Source: Paraburkholderia phenoliruptrix (GTDB lineage Bacteria > Pseudomonadota > Gammaproteobacteria > Burkholderiales > Burkholderiaceae). Taken from it: a stretch of DNA of 64,000 nucleotides. The DNA lies in the NCBI RefSeq assembly GCF_019511605.1, contig NZ_JAEUAV010000001.1, positions 682,001 to 746,000 on the forward strand, given 5' to 3'. The notes below the pieces were generated by a model, which saw only the letters and a program-made list of their open reading frames with translations, had not been told where the DNA came from and ran no database searches. This document shows positions 46,892 to 57,183 of this stretch, piece after piece. Both the position numbers and the translations under genes were made by a program. The number at the start of each line of letters is the position of its first letter. The stretch's first letter is position 1.

Positions 46892-47821
46892 ATGAGTTTC
46901 AATCTGCAGCAGTTGATGATGTTCACCACGATCGTCTCCGCGGGTAGCCTGGGACGAGCCGCGGCAACGCTGAACATGACCCAGCCGGCGCTGAGCAGAT
47001 CGATCAAGCGGCTCGAGGAGTCAGTAGGGGCTCCGCTTTTCGAGCGGCACACCAAGGGGATGCAGTTGACCGCGCTTGGTGAAGCGTTGATGCCGCATGC
47101 GGTGTCGCTGCAAAGGGAAGCCGCCCAGGCGCGAGAGGAACTCGATGCAATGCGCGGCCTCGCCAAAGGGGTCATCAAGGTTGGCGCCGTCGGCAGCATA
47201 GCGAGCCTCGTATTGCCGATGGGCATCGCATGTGTGCTCGAGAAATGGCCCAATCTGCGCGTTGAGGTGATTGAAGGCGTGTGGGATCGTCTGGTAGAAG
47301 GGTTGCTCACTCACGAAATCGACCTGGCGCTGTGCACTTCGGGAATCGAAACTGAGGAGGTTGCCGCAATCTCCGATTGTTCGTGGACCGACAGAAGTTA
47401 CGTGGTCGCGGCGACCGACCATCCTTTGCGCTCGAACGACAGGCTTCGACTTGAAGATACATTGACACAGCGCTGGGCCCTCACGCCCAGAGGAACTGGA
47501 CCTTATGCCCACGTGAAAGAGACCTTCGAAGCACAGGGTCTCCCGATGCCTTCCATCGCGGTTGAAACCCGTTCGGTGACCGTGCTCAAAAGCCTGGTAG
47601 CGCGCTGTGGGTTTGTCTCCTGGATGGCCGAACCCATGTACGACACCGAAAGCAGAGCCGGCGTCATTGATGCTCTGGATATCGAAGGCCTCGATGCTCA
47701 ACGCACTCTGACTGCGTTCCGTCGTCGGCAAGGCACGCTGCCGACGCCAGCGGTAAAACTGCTCGACGAATTGCGTCACCTGACGGGCTCTTTACGTAAA
47801 GGCAAGCCCAATCTGTCCTGA
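46892..47821 (+). CDS. LysR-family regulator of the mandelate operon
   Basis: 309 residues. Winged helix LQQLMMFTTIVSAGSLGRAAATLNMTQPALSRSIKRLEESVG; the effector domain contains GVIKVGAVGSIASLVLPMGIACVLEKWPNLRVEV. Divergent from mdlC, so mandelate or benzoylformate is the probable inducer. The control link is inferred from position. Confidence 0.9.
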   Translation: MSFNLQQLMMFTTIVSAGSLGRAAATLNMTQPALSRSIKRLEESVGAPLFERHTKGMQLTALGEALMPHAVSLQREAAQAREELDAMRGLAKGVIKVGAVGSIASLVLPMGIACVLEKWPNLRVEVIEGVWDRLVEGLLTHEIDLALCTSGIETEEVAAISDCSWTDRSYVVAATDHPLRSNDRLRLEDTLTQRWALTPRGTGPYAHVKETFEAQGLPMPSIAVETRSVTVLKSLVARCGFVSWMAEPMYDTESRAGVIDALDIEGLDAQRTLTAFRRRQGTLPTPAVKLLDELRHLTGSLRKGKPNLS

Positions 47822-47960
47822 TCACCGTCGCAATGGCCACGGGTTCAATGGGGGCGCTAGCGTTGACCAGCAAGGGTGCGACCGTTGGGCCCACCTCATG
47901 ACATTAGACTATCGAAGTCTGCTACCCTGCGCCCTTTGCAACAGCTTTGCTTTCGACTCG

Positions 47961-48350
47961 ATGGAAACCCCTTTCAACGATCGCGGCGTGTCGGTCACCC
48001 GCAATGCGCTTTCATCTGCCGGCCAGGTCTTTCCGCTGCGCGACATCGCCGGCGTTCAGGTCGTCACGGTGCAGAAGAACAAGATATTGCCAATCACGAT
48101 CTCGCTGGTGGGCCTCATTGGCGCGATTGTCGGCGGCGTGCTCAGCGCCCCTGCCGGTCTCGTGTGCGGCGTAATGCTCGTGGTCGTCGGCTGGCTCACG
48201 TGGGCCACGCAGGACATCACGCACCGTCTGATGGTGCAAACCGCCAGCGGGGAGCGCGAGGCGCTCTCGAGCGTCGACCGTGAGTTCGTCGAGCGTGTCG
48301 GCGCGGCCGTGAACGAAGCCAAAGCCGCAGCAACGTCACCCGCGCAGTAA
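47961..48350 (+). CDS. DUF6232-family membrane protein
   Basis: 129 residues from ATG 47961 (METPFNDRGVSVTRN, the usual family start); ATG 47898 is in frame. A small N-terminal beta domain (VFPLRDIAGVQVVTV) is followed by two hydrophobic helices (about 50-95) and a short cytosolic tail that ends near an Ala-rich stretch. Function unknown. Confidence 0.75.
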   Translation: METPFNDRGVSVTRNALSSAGQVFPLRDIAGVQVVTVQKNKILPITISLVGLIGAIVGGVLSAPAGLVCGVMLVVVGWLTWATQDITHRLMVQTASGEREALSSVDREFVERVGAAVNEAKAAATSPAQ

Positions 48351-48624
48351 GTTCAGGTAAGCGAAGCGGAGCCCGCGCCCGCGGGCTTCCGTAACCGCCC
48401 AATGCACATGCGTGTGCCCCACATCGCCCACGCAGAATTTCCACGCCGCCACCGCGCCGCCCAGCCCTTCACACATCTTTGCAAGTGCGACCCGGCGCGC
48501 GGTTAGAGTCGCCGCTCCTGTTATCGCGCGTTCCCTTTCGCAGGCCTCGCGATGCGCCGCATCTCCGGCATCGCTGCAGCATGCATCGCCTTCGCAAGGG
48601 ACGGCTTTTTTGCGAGCGTGCCTC

Positions 48625-49731
48625 ATGCCCCTGCTTTCTCTCACTGGTTATGCCGTCCGCCGGCATTTACGTCGTCACTGGAGTCGTTTCACCGCCGCCG
48701 CGCTCCCCGCGCTCGGCACACTTGGCACGCTCGCCACGCTGAGCGGCTGCGCGGTCACGTTCCCCACGCCCACGCCGCCAGCCCCGAGCGTTTCGCTGAT
48801 CAACGGCGGCAAGGACGGCGTAGCAATTCCGCTGCACGTCGAACGCGCCGATCAGGATCACGCGCGTCTCGGCCTGCCGGTCGTGCTGGACGGCAAACCG
48901 GTCTACCTGGCGCTCGATACCGGCACGCAAGGCGTGCGCGTGCTGAAGTCGGTGCTGCCGGGTTCGGGCTATCCAGGCGCGGCACCGTCGAACACGCTGC
49001 CGCTCGCGAACGGCGCCCAGGTTGCAGGCGCCTCCGTCAAATTGCCGATGACCGTCGCCGGGTCGAAGCTCGTGTCCATCGACGCACAAGCGGTGGAGAC
49101 CGTCAGTTGCCAACCCACGTCGAAACGTTGCATCGCGATGGACGGCTACACCGGCGAATTCGGCTGGGCCTTCTCGGGACTCTTCGGCGTGGGCGCCGCG
49201 CAACCGGACGACACCTGCTGCACGCAGCCGCTGCGCGCACTCGCCGGCCATATTGGCGAACGCTACGCGGTGCACGCAAACTTCGACCAGCCCTACCTGC
49301 TGCTGAGCCCCTCGGGCGCCATCACCAGGGACTACACGATGGTGCCGATGACCGTCGCGCAGGACGGCACGGTGCAATGGCCGCGCGGCTGCATCAACGT
49401 GGGCGACAAGATGACGTTCTGCGCGCCGCTGGTGTTCGCGACCGCGACCACCGACATGATCCGCGTAGAAACCGACACCGCGCCGAACTGGACCGGCGAC
49501 GACGGCGTCGGCAAAGTTCTGGTGCAGGGCAACTACAACGCGGCCATCGGCTCGGGCAACTGGGTGCACCGCTATGACGACGCGCAGGTGACCATCGTCA
49601 AGGCCAGGCCGGGCGCGAACCGCATCGTGGTCGGTCTGATGGGCATGCAGAATATCGACGTGCTGTTCGACTTTCCGCGCGCGCAGTTGGGTCTGCGCGC
49701 GAGCCAGAGCATCGAGAAACTATCGCCTTGA
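48625..49731 (+). CDS. Predicted lipoprotein with aspartyl-protease-like DTG motif
   Basis: 368 residues from ATG 48625; the frame runs back to 48412 but that part looks non-coding. Lipobox LSGC gives Cys at about residue 41 after a long basic N-region. VYLALDTGTQGVRVL resembles the hydrophobic-hydrophobic-DTG loop of retropepsin/DUF3443-like proteins; a second such motif was not found. Several Cys pairs (DDTCCTQ, RGCINVGDKMTFCAP) suggest disulfides outside the cytoplasm. Function unknown. Confidence 0.72.
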   Translation: MPLLSLTGYAVRRHLRRHWSRFTAAALPALGTLGTLATLSGCAVTFPTPTPPAPSVSLINGGKDGVAIPLHVERADQDHARLGLPVVLDGKPVYLALDTGTQGVRVLKSVLPGSGYPGAAPSNTLPLANGAQVAGASVKLPMTVAGSKLVSIDAQAVETVSCQPTSKRCIAMDGYTGEFGWAFSGLFGVGAAQPDDTCCTQPLRALAGHIGERYAVHANFDQPYLLLSPSGAITRDYTMVPMTVAQDGTVQWPRGCINVGDKMTFCAPLVFATATTDMIRVETDTAPNWTGDDGVGKVLVQGNYNAAIGSGNWVHRYDDAQVTIVKARPGANRIVVGLMGMQNIDVLFDFPRAQLGLRASQSIEKLSP

Positions 49732-49747
49732 ACGCACGCATCAAATG

Positions 49748-49786
49748 AAAAGGCCGCGCGTCACACCATAAGACGCACGGCCTTTT
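49748..49786. terminator. Bidirectional terminator between the lipoprotein and glgP
   Basis: AAAAGGCCG-CGCGTC pairs with GACGCA-CGGCCTTTT across a short loop; A tract on one side and T tract on the other allow use from both strands. Confidence 0.8.
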
Positions 49787-49846
49787 CCGGCGAGTTGCGC
49801 GCGACGATCACACGATGTCACGCGCCAAGGCAAATCACGCAAACGC

Positions 49847-52300
49847 TCAACTCACGCTGAGCGGATTCACGCGCCAGATCTCGCGGGCATAGTCGGCAAT
49901 GGTTCGGTCAGAAGAGAACTGCCCCATGCCCGCCACATTTTCGATCGCGCTTTCGGTCCATGCACGCTTGTCGACGAAACGAGCGTCCACTTCGTTTTGC
50001 GCCTTCGCAAACGCGGCGAAATCGGCGAGCACCATGTAGTGATCGCCCCAATCCACCAGTGTGTGGAAAATGTCCGAGTAGCGCAGCGGATCGTCGGGCG
50101 AAAAGTAACCGCCGCGAATCTGGTCGAGCGCCATGCGCAGTTCCGCGTTCTCCTCGTACACTTGCCGCGGCCTGTAGCCGGTTGCGCGCAGGTTGTCCAC
50201 TTCGTCCGCGGTATGACCGAAGATGAAGATGTTCTCGCGCCCCACGGCATCGCAGATCTCAATGTTCGCGCCGTCCATCGTGCCGATGGTCAACGCACCG
50301 TTGAGCGCGAGCTTCATGTTGCCGGTGCCGGACGCCTCGGTGCCGGCCATCGAGATCTGTTCGGACAGATCGGCAGCGGGAATGATCAACTCCGCCACGC
50401 TCACGCCGTAGTTCGGCACGAACACCACTTTCAGACGGTCGCCGATCAGCGGGTCGTGGTTGACCTTCTGGCTCACGTCGCCGATCAGCCGAATGATGGT
50501 CTTGGCCATCCGGTAAGCGGAGGCGGCCTTGCCGGCGAACATCACGACGCGCGGCACCCAGTCGCGCTCGGGGTTCGCGCGAATCTGGTTGTAGCGCACG
50601 ATCACATGCAGCACGTTCAGCAACTGCCGCTTGTATTCGTGAATGCGCTTCACCTGCAGATCGAACAGTGCATCGGGACTGAAATGCAGCTTGGTGTGCT
50701 GCGCGAGCCGCTGCACGAGCCGCACCTTGTTGTGACGCTTCGCTTCGCGGAATGCCTCGACGAAATCGCTGTCGCCGCGCAGTTCGCGCAACTGCTCGAG
50801 CTCGAACAGATTGCTGCGCCAATGCGTGCCGATGCGCTGATCGATTAGCGACGACAGCGACGGGCTCGCCTGCGAGAGCCAGCGCCGCGGCGTAATGCCG
50901 TTCGTCACGTTGGTGAAGCGGTCGGGGTAGATGCGCGCGAAGTCCGCGAAGATGTCGCGCGTCATGAGCTGCGAATGCAGCTTGGACACGCCGTTTACCT
51001 TGTGGCTCGCGACAATCGCCAGATAGGCCATGCGCACGCGCCGCTGCCCATATTCGTCGACAAGCGAAATGCGCCGGATCATTTCGCCGTCGTGGCCCGA
51101 CTGCTCGCTCACATGCTTGAGAAAGCCCGCGTTGATCTCGAAGATGATTTCCAGATGCCGCGGCAACAGTCGCGACAGCATTTCCACGTCCCACGTTTCG
51201 AGCGCTTCGGGCATGAGCGTGTGGTTCGTGTACGAGAAAATCTGCGTGACGTGTTTCCACGCCTTGTCCCACGGCAGATGATGCACATCCACGAGCAAAC
51301 GCATCAGCTCGGGAATGGCCAGCACCGGGTGCGTATCGTTCAGATGCACCGCGACCTTTTCGGAGAAGCGCCCAAACGTGCTGTGCGTGCGCTGATAGCG
51401 GCGAATCAGATCCTGCATGGTCGCCGAAACGAAGAAGTACTCCTGGCGCAGACGCAGTTCGCGGCCGGCCGGCGTGGAGTCGTCGGGATACAGCAGCCGC
51501 GACACGTTCTCGGACATGTTCTTCGTATCCACGGCGTTGCGATAGTCGCCGCGATTGAATGCGCCCAGGTCGAGTTCGTCGGTGGCACGCGCGGACCACA
51601 GGCGCAACGTGTTGGTTGCGTCGGTCGCATAGCCGGGAATCACCGTGTCGTACGCGGTGGCGTTCACATGCTCGGTGTCGATCCATTCGACCTGGTCGCC
51701 GCGCTGCACGGTGCGTCCGCCGAAATGCACGGTGTACTTGATCTCGGGCCGCGGAAATTCCCATGGATTGCCCGCGCGCAACCAGTAATCCGGCGCCTCG
51801 ACCTGCTCGCCGTTGACGATCTCCTGCCGGAACATGCCGTACTCATAGCGGATACCGTAGCCGAAGCCGGGAATGCCTAGCGTGGCCATCGAGTCGAGAA
51901 AGCAGGCGGCCAGTCTGCCGAGGCCGCCGTTGCCGAGTGCGGCGTCGGGCTCTATGTCGATCAGCGCGTCCATGTCGACGCCGAGACTCGCCAGTGCTTC
52001 CTTCATCTGATCGTGAATGCCGAGCGCGAGCAAAGCATTCGTGAAGGTCCGGCCGATCAGGAATTCCATCGACAGGTAGTAGACGCGCTTGACGTCCTGC
52101 TCGTATTGCAGGCGCGTGGTTTTCATCCAGCGCGCGACGAGCCGGTCGCGCACGGCAAGCGCCGCGGCATGCAGCCAGTCATGCGGATGCGCAGTGACGG
52201 CATCTTTGCCGACGCCGTACATCATGCGATTGGAAATTGAGCGCCGTAGCGCGTCGACGGTACTGTTGAGCTGGTCGAATTCCAGATCGACGGCTGTCAT
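49847..52300 (-). CDS. glgP: Glycogen phosphorylase
   Basis: PLP enzyme releasing glucose-1-phosphate from glycogen or maltodextrin ends; 817 residues from ATG 52300 (CGGAGG upstream). Landmarks: [57 protein letters not shown], and the PLP site [28 protein letters not shown] with the Schiff-base Lys. [18 protein letters not shown] is also conserved. No other glycogen gene is adjacent. Confidence 0.97.
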   Translation of the reverse strand: MTAVDLEFDQLNSTVDALRRSISNRMMYGVGKDAVTAHPHDWLHAAALAVRDRLVARWMKTTRLQYEQDVKRVYYLSMEFLIGRTFTNALLALGIHDQMKEALASLGVDMDALIDIEPDAALGNGGLGRLAACFLDSMATLGIPGFGYGIRYEYGMFRQEIVNGEQVEAPDYWLRAGNPWEFPRPEIKYTVHFGGRTVQRGDQVEWIDTEHVNATAYDTVIPGYATDATNTLRLWSARATDELDLGAFNRGDYRNAVDTKNMSENVSRLLYPDDSTPAGRELRLRQEYFFVSATMQDLIRRYQRTHSTFGRFSEKVAVHLNDTHPVLAIPELMRLLVDVHHLPWDKAWKHVTQIFSYTNHTLMPEALETWDVEMLSRLLPRHLEIIFEINAGFLKHVSEQSGHDGEMIRRISLVDEYGQRRVRMAYLAIVASHKVNGVSKLHSQLMTRDIFADFARIYPDRFTNVTNGITPRRWLSQASPSLSSLIDQRIGTHWRSNLFELEQLRELRGDSDFVEAFREAKRHNKVRLVQRLAQHTKLHFSPDALFDLQVKRIHEYKRQLLNVLHVIVRYNQIRANPERDWVPRVVMFAGKAASAYRMAKTIIRLIGDVSQKVNHDPLIGDRLKVVFVPNYGVSVAELIIPAADLSEQISMAGTEASGTGNMKLALNGALTIGTMDGANIEICDAVGRENIFIFGHTADEVDNLRATGYRPRQVYEENAELRMALDQIRGGYFSPDDPLRYSDIFHTLVDWGDHYMVLADFAAFAKAQNEVDARFVDKRAWTESAIENVAGMGQFSSDRTIADYAREIWRVNPLSVS

Positions 52301-53002
52301 CGAGGCCTCCGGGAAAAAACGCTGCGGCATGCGCGAACCGCACAGATGACGGACGGGAGGCGCGTGCCGGTCAGGCGGGTTAAGAAAACAGAGTAGGACA
52401 TTTTACGGCTCCCGGAAATCGTCGAGAGCGGGTGCTCCACACGCATGTGCCATGCCCGGCAGCACCCTCGCTCACAGGCGACGGGTCCGGCCAAAGCGCA
52501 CGCGCGTGGTGCAACGCGCGCGCGGACGGGCACTGCGCGCGTGCATCGGACTGTCATCGCGGCCGATGCCAAAGTGTGAAGACGGCCACCACGGGCGTGA
52601 CATGATGCGACGGGAATCATGCGACACAGCGATTATTTTTTCGGCCGATGACGCGCGGATGACCTGCTGATCTGATCGAATCGACGGCTTCATCTGCTGA
52701 ACGTTCGACGCTTCCAGCGAGCGCACGGCCGGACGGGCTGCACTGTGCGTCGCTGCGTGAGTGATCACGCTCCGTACTCGGGCACGCGTGGCGGGGCTGA
52801 CAGTTAGTTGCGTCTGCATGCGTTTTTCATCCTGCTTACAGTTGGGCTGTTGCTCTGCACGATCCCGGCGTCTCTGTAACAATCGCTTCATTCGCCGCGC
52901 GCGGCGGCCCTCGGCGCTCGTCCGGGCGGCCCGCGCGCCCGCAGTTGACCCACGCTTGCCGCTCGCGCCGCACATCGCCAACGATTCTCGCGGCGCGTCG
53001 CC
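52301..53002. other. Gene-free stretch
   Basis: About 700 bases between the divergent glgP and DHA2 transporter genes. Long open frames on both strands are products of high GC; none has a family match or usable start. Should contain both promoters. Confidence 0.45.
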
Positions 53003-54445
53003 ATGCATATACCGACGAGCCACGCCTTGTCCGAACGACTCAATACCGCCGCGCCGCCCTTCCCTGCGGATGCCCCCATGTCCGCCGCCAACCGCCGCGC
53101 GATGGTGGCGATCATGCTCGCGGTCGCGCTCGCCACGCTCGACACCGCGATCGCCAATACCGCGCTGCCGGCAATCGCGGCCGATCTGCACGCCGCACCC
53201 GCGGCCTCCGTGTGGATCATCAACGCGTACCAGCTCGCGATGGTCGCCACGCTGCTGCCGCTTGCGGCGCTCGGCGACATCGTCGGGCATCGGCGCATCT
53301 ATATCGGCGGAATCGCGCTGTTCACGCTCGCGTCGCTCGCGTGCGCCATCGCCCCCACTCTGCCGATGCTTGCCGGCGCGCGCGTGCTGCAGGGGCTCGG
53401 GGCGAGCGCGATCATGAGCGTGAACACCGCGCTGATCCGCTTCCTCTATCCGCCGCACCGCCTCGGGCGCGGTCTTGGCACGAATGCGCTGATCGTCGGC
53501 GTGTCGTTCGCGGTCGGACCGACGGTGGCGTCGCTGATTCTCTCGGTCGCGTCATGGCCTTGGCTGTTTGCGGTCAACGTGCCGCTCGGCGTGCTCGCGC
53601 TAAGCTTTGCGTGGCCGGCGCTGCCGCACACCGAACGCGGCAAGCACAACTTCGATCCGGTCGCGGCGCTCCTGAACGTGGTGACGTTCGCCGCGCTCAT
53701 CTTTGCGCTCGGCGAAGCGGCGCAGCGAGCGTCGACTCAACTGGTGCTGGGCGCCGCGGCGCTCGCCGCGATCTTCGGCGCGCTGCTGATTCGCCGCGAG
53801 GCCGGCCACCCCGCGCCGATGCTGCCCGTCGATCTGTTCAAACGGCCGGTATTCGCGCTCTCCGCACTGACGGCGGTCTGTTCGTTCGCCGCGCAAGGGC
53901 TTGCGTTCGTGTCGCTGCCGTTCTATTTCGAGGATGTACTGCATCGCAGCCAGGTCGAAACCGGCTTTCTGATGACGCCCTGGCCGGTGGTGGTCGCGTT
54001 GGCGGCGCCGCTTGCGGGCAGTCTGTCGGACCGCTATCCGCCGGGTCTGCTCGGCGCGGTGGGCCTTGCGGTGATGTCGGCGGGCATGGCGTCGCTCGCG
54101 CTGCTGCCGGTGCATCCGCATGTGCTGGATATCGGCATCCGCATGGCGATATGCGGCGCGGGGTTCGGCTTTTTCCAGTCGCCTAATCTGAAAGCGCTGA
54201 TGGCAAGCGCGCCGCCGGAGCGCAGCGGCGGCGCGAGCGGGATCGTCGCGACTGCCCGGCTGCTCGGGCAGACCACGGGCGCGGCCCTGGTTGCGTTGAG
54301 CTTTGGGATTGCGGGTCGGCATGGGCCGACGCTCGCGCTCGGCGCCGGCGCTTTTTTTGCCGGCGCGGCGAGTCTGGCGAGCGGATTGCGGCTTCTCGCG
54401 CCGTCGCATCGCGCGGGCGTGCACGCGAAAGCGTCGGCGAAATAG
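53003..54445 (+). CDS. DHA2-family MFS drug exporter (14 TM)
   Basis: 480 residues. LATLDTAIANTALPAIAADL (motif D1 of the 14-helix DHA2 family), NAYQLAMVATLLPLAALGDIVGHRRIYIGG (motif A) and ARVLQGLGASAIMSVNTALIR (motif C region). Exports drugs or metabolites with protons. ATG 53003 has a poor ribosome site; ATG 53078 (MSAANRRAM) is a plausible shorter start. No adaptor protein or regulator gene is next to it. Confidence 0.88.
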   Translation: MHIPTSHALSERLNTAAPPFPADAPMSAANRRAMVAIMLAVALATLDTAIANTALPAIAADLHAAPAASVWIINAYQLAMVATLLPLAALGDIVGHRRIYIGGIALFTLASLACAIAPTLPMLAGARVLQGLGASAIMSVNTALIRFLYPPHRLGRGLGTNALIVGVSFAVGPTVASLILSVASWPWLFAVNVPLGVLALSFAWPALPHTERGKHNFDPVAALLNVVTFAALIFALGEAAQRASTQLVLGAAALAAIFGALLIRREAGHPAPMLPVDLFKRPVFALSALTAVCSFAAQGLAFVSLPFYFEDVLHRSQVETGFLMTPWPVVVALAAPLAGSLSDRYPPGLLGAVGLAVMSAGMASLALLPVHPHVLDIGIRMAICGAGFGFFQSPNLKALMASAPPERSGGASGIVATARLLGQTTGAALVALSFGIAGRHGPTLALGAGAFFAGAASLASGLRLLAPSHRAGVHAKASAK

Positions 54446-54470
54446 AAAGCGCGCGCGGTTGGACGCGCGC
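54441..54470 (-). terminator. Rho-independent terminator of ltaE
   Basis: Read on the minus strand: CGCGCG stem, loop TCCAAC, CGCGCG stem, then TTTCTATT. It begins about 10 bases past the ltaE stop and also lies at the DHA2 gene end. Confidence 0.7.
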
Positions 54471-54479
54471 GGCACCCCG

Positions 54480-55487
54480 TCACTGCGCGGCGAAGTACCC
54501 CTTTACCGCTGCGACGAAGGTGTCGATGTCAGCGCGCGAAACGTCCTTATGCGTGACGAAGCGCGACGCATACAGCATCTGCGTGAGAATGCCGCGCTCC
54601 TTGAGCCACGCTTCCAGCGGCGCGCAGTGCTGCTGCGGGAACTGCGCGAACACCATGTTGGTTGCGACGGACTGCACCTTCACCTGATCGATGGATTCGA
54701 GCCCCGCGGCCAGATGCGCGGCGTTCGCATGGTCGTCGGCGAGACGCTCCACATTGTGCTCGAGCGCATACAGGCAAGCGGCCGCCAGCACGCCCGCCTG
54801 CCGCATGCCGCCGCCGAGCACCTTGCGCCAGCGGTGCGCGAGGTCGATCAACGCGCGGCTGCCCACCAGCACCGAGCCGACCGGCGCGCCCAGCCCTTTC
54901 GAAAAGCAGATGGAAACCGAATCGAACGGCTCGCACAGCGCCGCGACCGGCTTGGCCGACGCCACCGCCGCATTGAAGACGCGCGCGCCGTCGAGGTGTG
55001 CCGACAGGCCGCGCTCGCGCGCGAGCTGAACGGCCTCAGCAACATAACCCTCCGGCAACACCTTTCCGCCGATGGTGTTCTCCAGCGCCAGCAGCCGCGT
55101 GCGCGCGAAGTGGTTGTCGATGGGCTTGATCGCGGCCGCGATCTTCTCGAGCGGGATGGAACCGTCTGGTGCGTTCTCGAGCGGCTGCGGCTGGATGCTG
55201 CCGAGCACCGCCGCGCCGCCGCCTTCGTATTTGTAGGTGTGCGCGAGCTGGCCGACGATGTATTCGTCGCCGCGCGCGCAATGGGCCATCAACGCTGCAA
55301 GGTTGCTCTGGGTGCCGCTCGGGAAGAACAGGCCGGCTTCCTTGCCGGTGCGCTCGGCGAGCGTGGCTTGCAGACGCAGCACGGTGGGGTCGTCGCCCCA
55401 GACGTCGTCGCCGGTTTCGGCGGCCGACATGGCCGCGAGCATGGCCGCGGTCGGACGGGTTACGGTGTCGCTGCGCAGATCGATCAT
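54480..55487 (-). CDS. ltaE: Low-specificity L-threonine aldolase
   Basis: PLP enzyme cleaving L-threonine to glycine and acetaldehyde, 335 residues from ATG 55487. MIDLRSDTVTRPTAAMLAAMSAAETGDDVWGDDPTV is the family N-terminus; HLDGARVFNA holds the PLP Asp and SICFSKGLGAPVGSVLVGS the Schiff-base Lys. The frame extends 36 codons upstream without homology. Confidence 0.95.
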   Translation of the reverse strand: MIDLRSDTVTRPTAAMLAAMSAAETGDDVWGDDPTVLRLQATLAERTGKEAGLFFPSGTQSNLAALMAHCARGDEYIVGQLAHTYKYEGGGAAVLGSIQPQPLENAPDGSIPLEKIAAAIKPIDNHFARTRLLALENTIGGKVLPEGYVAEAVQLARERGLSAHLDGARVFNAAVASAKPVAALCEPFDSVSICFSKGLGAPVGSVLVGSRALIDLAHRWRKVLGGGMRQAGVLAAACLYALEHNVERLADDHANAAHLAAGLESIDQVKVQSVATNMVFAQFPQQHCAPLEAWLKERGILTQMLYASRFVTHKDVSRADIDTFVAAVKGYFAAQ

Positions 55488-55706
55488 TGTGTGTCCCAGT
55501 GCGTTTTTCGAGTGAGAGGCCATGACGGCCGGCCAACGCGCCGCTTGTCGCTTGCCTTGAAGGGCAAAGCGGCGGGTGCCGGCCGTGAGCCACACAGTGT
55601 ATTCAATTTGCGCCGCGCCCGCCGGGGCGCGCGGAGCGGATTTAAGAGCCGATGTAAGAGCGGAGGTAAACCAGCGGGGCTTGATATTCGGCGTGAGCGC
55701 GCCTGG

Positions 55707-56507
55707 CTAGCGCGGAAGCCACGCCAGCGGATCGACCGGTTGGCCGTTCTGCCGCACCTCGAACTGAATCGAGCCGACGCCGCGACTGTCCACGCCGACT
55801 TCGCCGATGGTCTGCCCTTGCGCGACCGCATCGCCTTCCTTCACGAGGAGCGTGCTGTTCTGCCCGTATGCGGTAATGAGCGAGTCATCGTGTTTGATGA
55901 TGATGAGGGGTCCATACGCCTCGATGCCCGAACCCGCGTAGACCACCCGGCCGGTGGCGGCGGCCTTGACCGGATCGCCGGGACGTCCGCCGATCACAAT
56001 GCCGTTCGAGCGGCCCGCGGCGAACGTCTTCAGGATGGGCCCGCGCAACGGCCATTGCAGCACGCCTTGTTGCGGCGCGGCCGACGCTGCCGGCGCTGCC
56101 GGCGCAGACGGCGCGGCTGGGCCGCCGCTCGGGGCGCCTGCATTGGGCGCCACGCTGGAAGGCGGCGTCACGATGCTGCCCGAGGCCATGGGCGGAGCCA
56201 CGCGCAGCACCTGGCCGGGCGCGACGGCGGCATTCACCGGCAAGCCGTTCCATGTGGCGAGGTCCTGCAGCCCGCGCCCGTAGGCTGATGCAATGCCGGC
56301 AAGCGTATCGCCCGGATTGACGCGGTAGAAGCCGGCCGGCACCGGCACCGTGCCGAGCGTGGTGGGCCGTGCTTGCGTGTTGCCATAGAACGGTGTGCTG
56401 TCCCACGGCATGCTGGTGCAGCCGTTCAGTAGCGCGGCCAGTCCGGCGGCCGCGAGCAGACGGGTTGCAACCGATGGAGTCCCCGCCCATTGCCATGGTC
56501 TCGTCAT
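55707..56507 (-). CDS. LysM/M23-domain lipoprotein (NlpD/EnvC-like, degenerate)
   Basis: 266 residues. Lipobox LNGC (Cys about 30). LysM domain at about 60-105 (YRVNPGDTLAGIASAYGR). Pro/Ala-rich linker, then an M23 fold (about 150-266): GRSNGIVIGGRPGDPVKAAATGRVVYAGSGIEAYGPLIIIKHDDSLITAYGQ. The metal-binding HxxxD and HxH residues of active LytM enzymes are not present (NGIVI and IQFEV at those places), so it is probably an amidase activator rather than a hydrolase. Outer-membrane location. Confidence 0.85.
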   Translation of the reverse strand: MTRPWQWAGTPSVATRLLAAAGLAALLNGCTSMPWDSTPFYGNTQARPTTLGTVPVPAGFYRVNPGDTLAGIASAYGRGLQDLATWNGLPVNAAVAPGQVLRVAPPMASGSIVTPPSSVAPNAGAPSGGPAAPSAPAAPAASAAPQQGVLQWPLRGPILKTFAAGRSNGIVIGGRPGDPVKAAATGRVVYAGSGIEAYGPLIIIKHDDSLITAYGQNSTLLVKEGDAVAQGQTIGEVGVDSRGVGSIQFEVRQNGQPVDPLAWLPR

Positions 56508-56613
56508 GTGATGTCCCTCGACATTTTTTGATTCAATCTTGTGATTCGATCGACTTCAATCGATGCCTTAGCATTTGCCGTGCCGCTACCGGTCGCAACG
56601 GCAGACGCCGCGC

Positions 56614-56925
56614 TCAGACGCTGCCCTCGGCCTCGACCACCAGGACGCGCGCCGCGCCAAGCGGATGCGCGACATGCTCGGTACCCACCGACGCATAGAA
56701 AACATCGCCGGTTTCCAGAATCGTCGCCTGCTCGACACCGTCTTCGCGATAGCGCATCTCGACGCGGCCATCCAGCACGGCAAAGACTTCTTCTCCGTCG
56801 TTGACGTGCCACTTGTACGGTCGATCGGTCCAATGCAGCCGCGTGGTGATGCCGCCCATATTGGCGATGTCCAGCGCGCCCCAGGCGCGCGTGGCGGTGA
56901 AGCTCTTGCTGCGGATGATCTTCAT
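56614..56925 (-). CDS. Small cupin protein
   Basis: 103 residues from ATG 56925. Single cupin barrel: YKWHVNDGEEVFAVLDGRVEM and GDVFYASVGTEHVAHPLG, giving His, Glu and His ligands. Monocistronic; function unknown, perhaps sugar isomerase-like or a redox sensor. Confidence 0.75.
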   Translation of the reverse strand: MKIIRSKSFTATRAWGALDIANMGGITTRLHWTDRPYKWHVNDGEEVFAVLDGRVEMRYREDGVEQATILETGDVFYASVGTEHVAHPLGAARVLVVEAEGSV

Positions 56926-57183
56926 GGTCCCCCAAGGCACTCGCTAAAGACCGCGCCGTGCGGCGCGGGCCGCTATCCGAATCTGACATGGCCGCCGCCG
57001 GCAAGCCGCGCGCGCCACAGTTGAGAACGGGCATTATAAGTCGCGCGGCCCGCCTGCCTCGCGCATGGAGGCGAGCCCGGCAAATGGTGTGACCATTGAA
57101 TCCTCGTGCCCCTCACCTATACTCAACCTTGCTGCGCCCCGGCGGCGCGGACCCAAACTACCGGATCCCGCAAGGAGTCGACG

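Noticed and set aside
50259..51764. Long minus-strand open frame of 501 codons
   Set aside because: It lies fully within glgP in another frame; high GC makes long shadows. No family similarity.
52472..53458. Minus-strand open frame of 328 codons upstream of the DHA2 gene
   Set aside because: Arg-rich, overlaps the DHA2 gene and shows no conserved start or domain.
54303..56288. Plus-strand open frame of 661 codons
   Set aside because: Antisense to ltaE and the LysM/M23 gene; Arg-rich composition typical of shadow frames.
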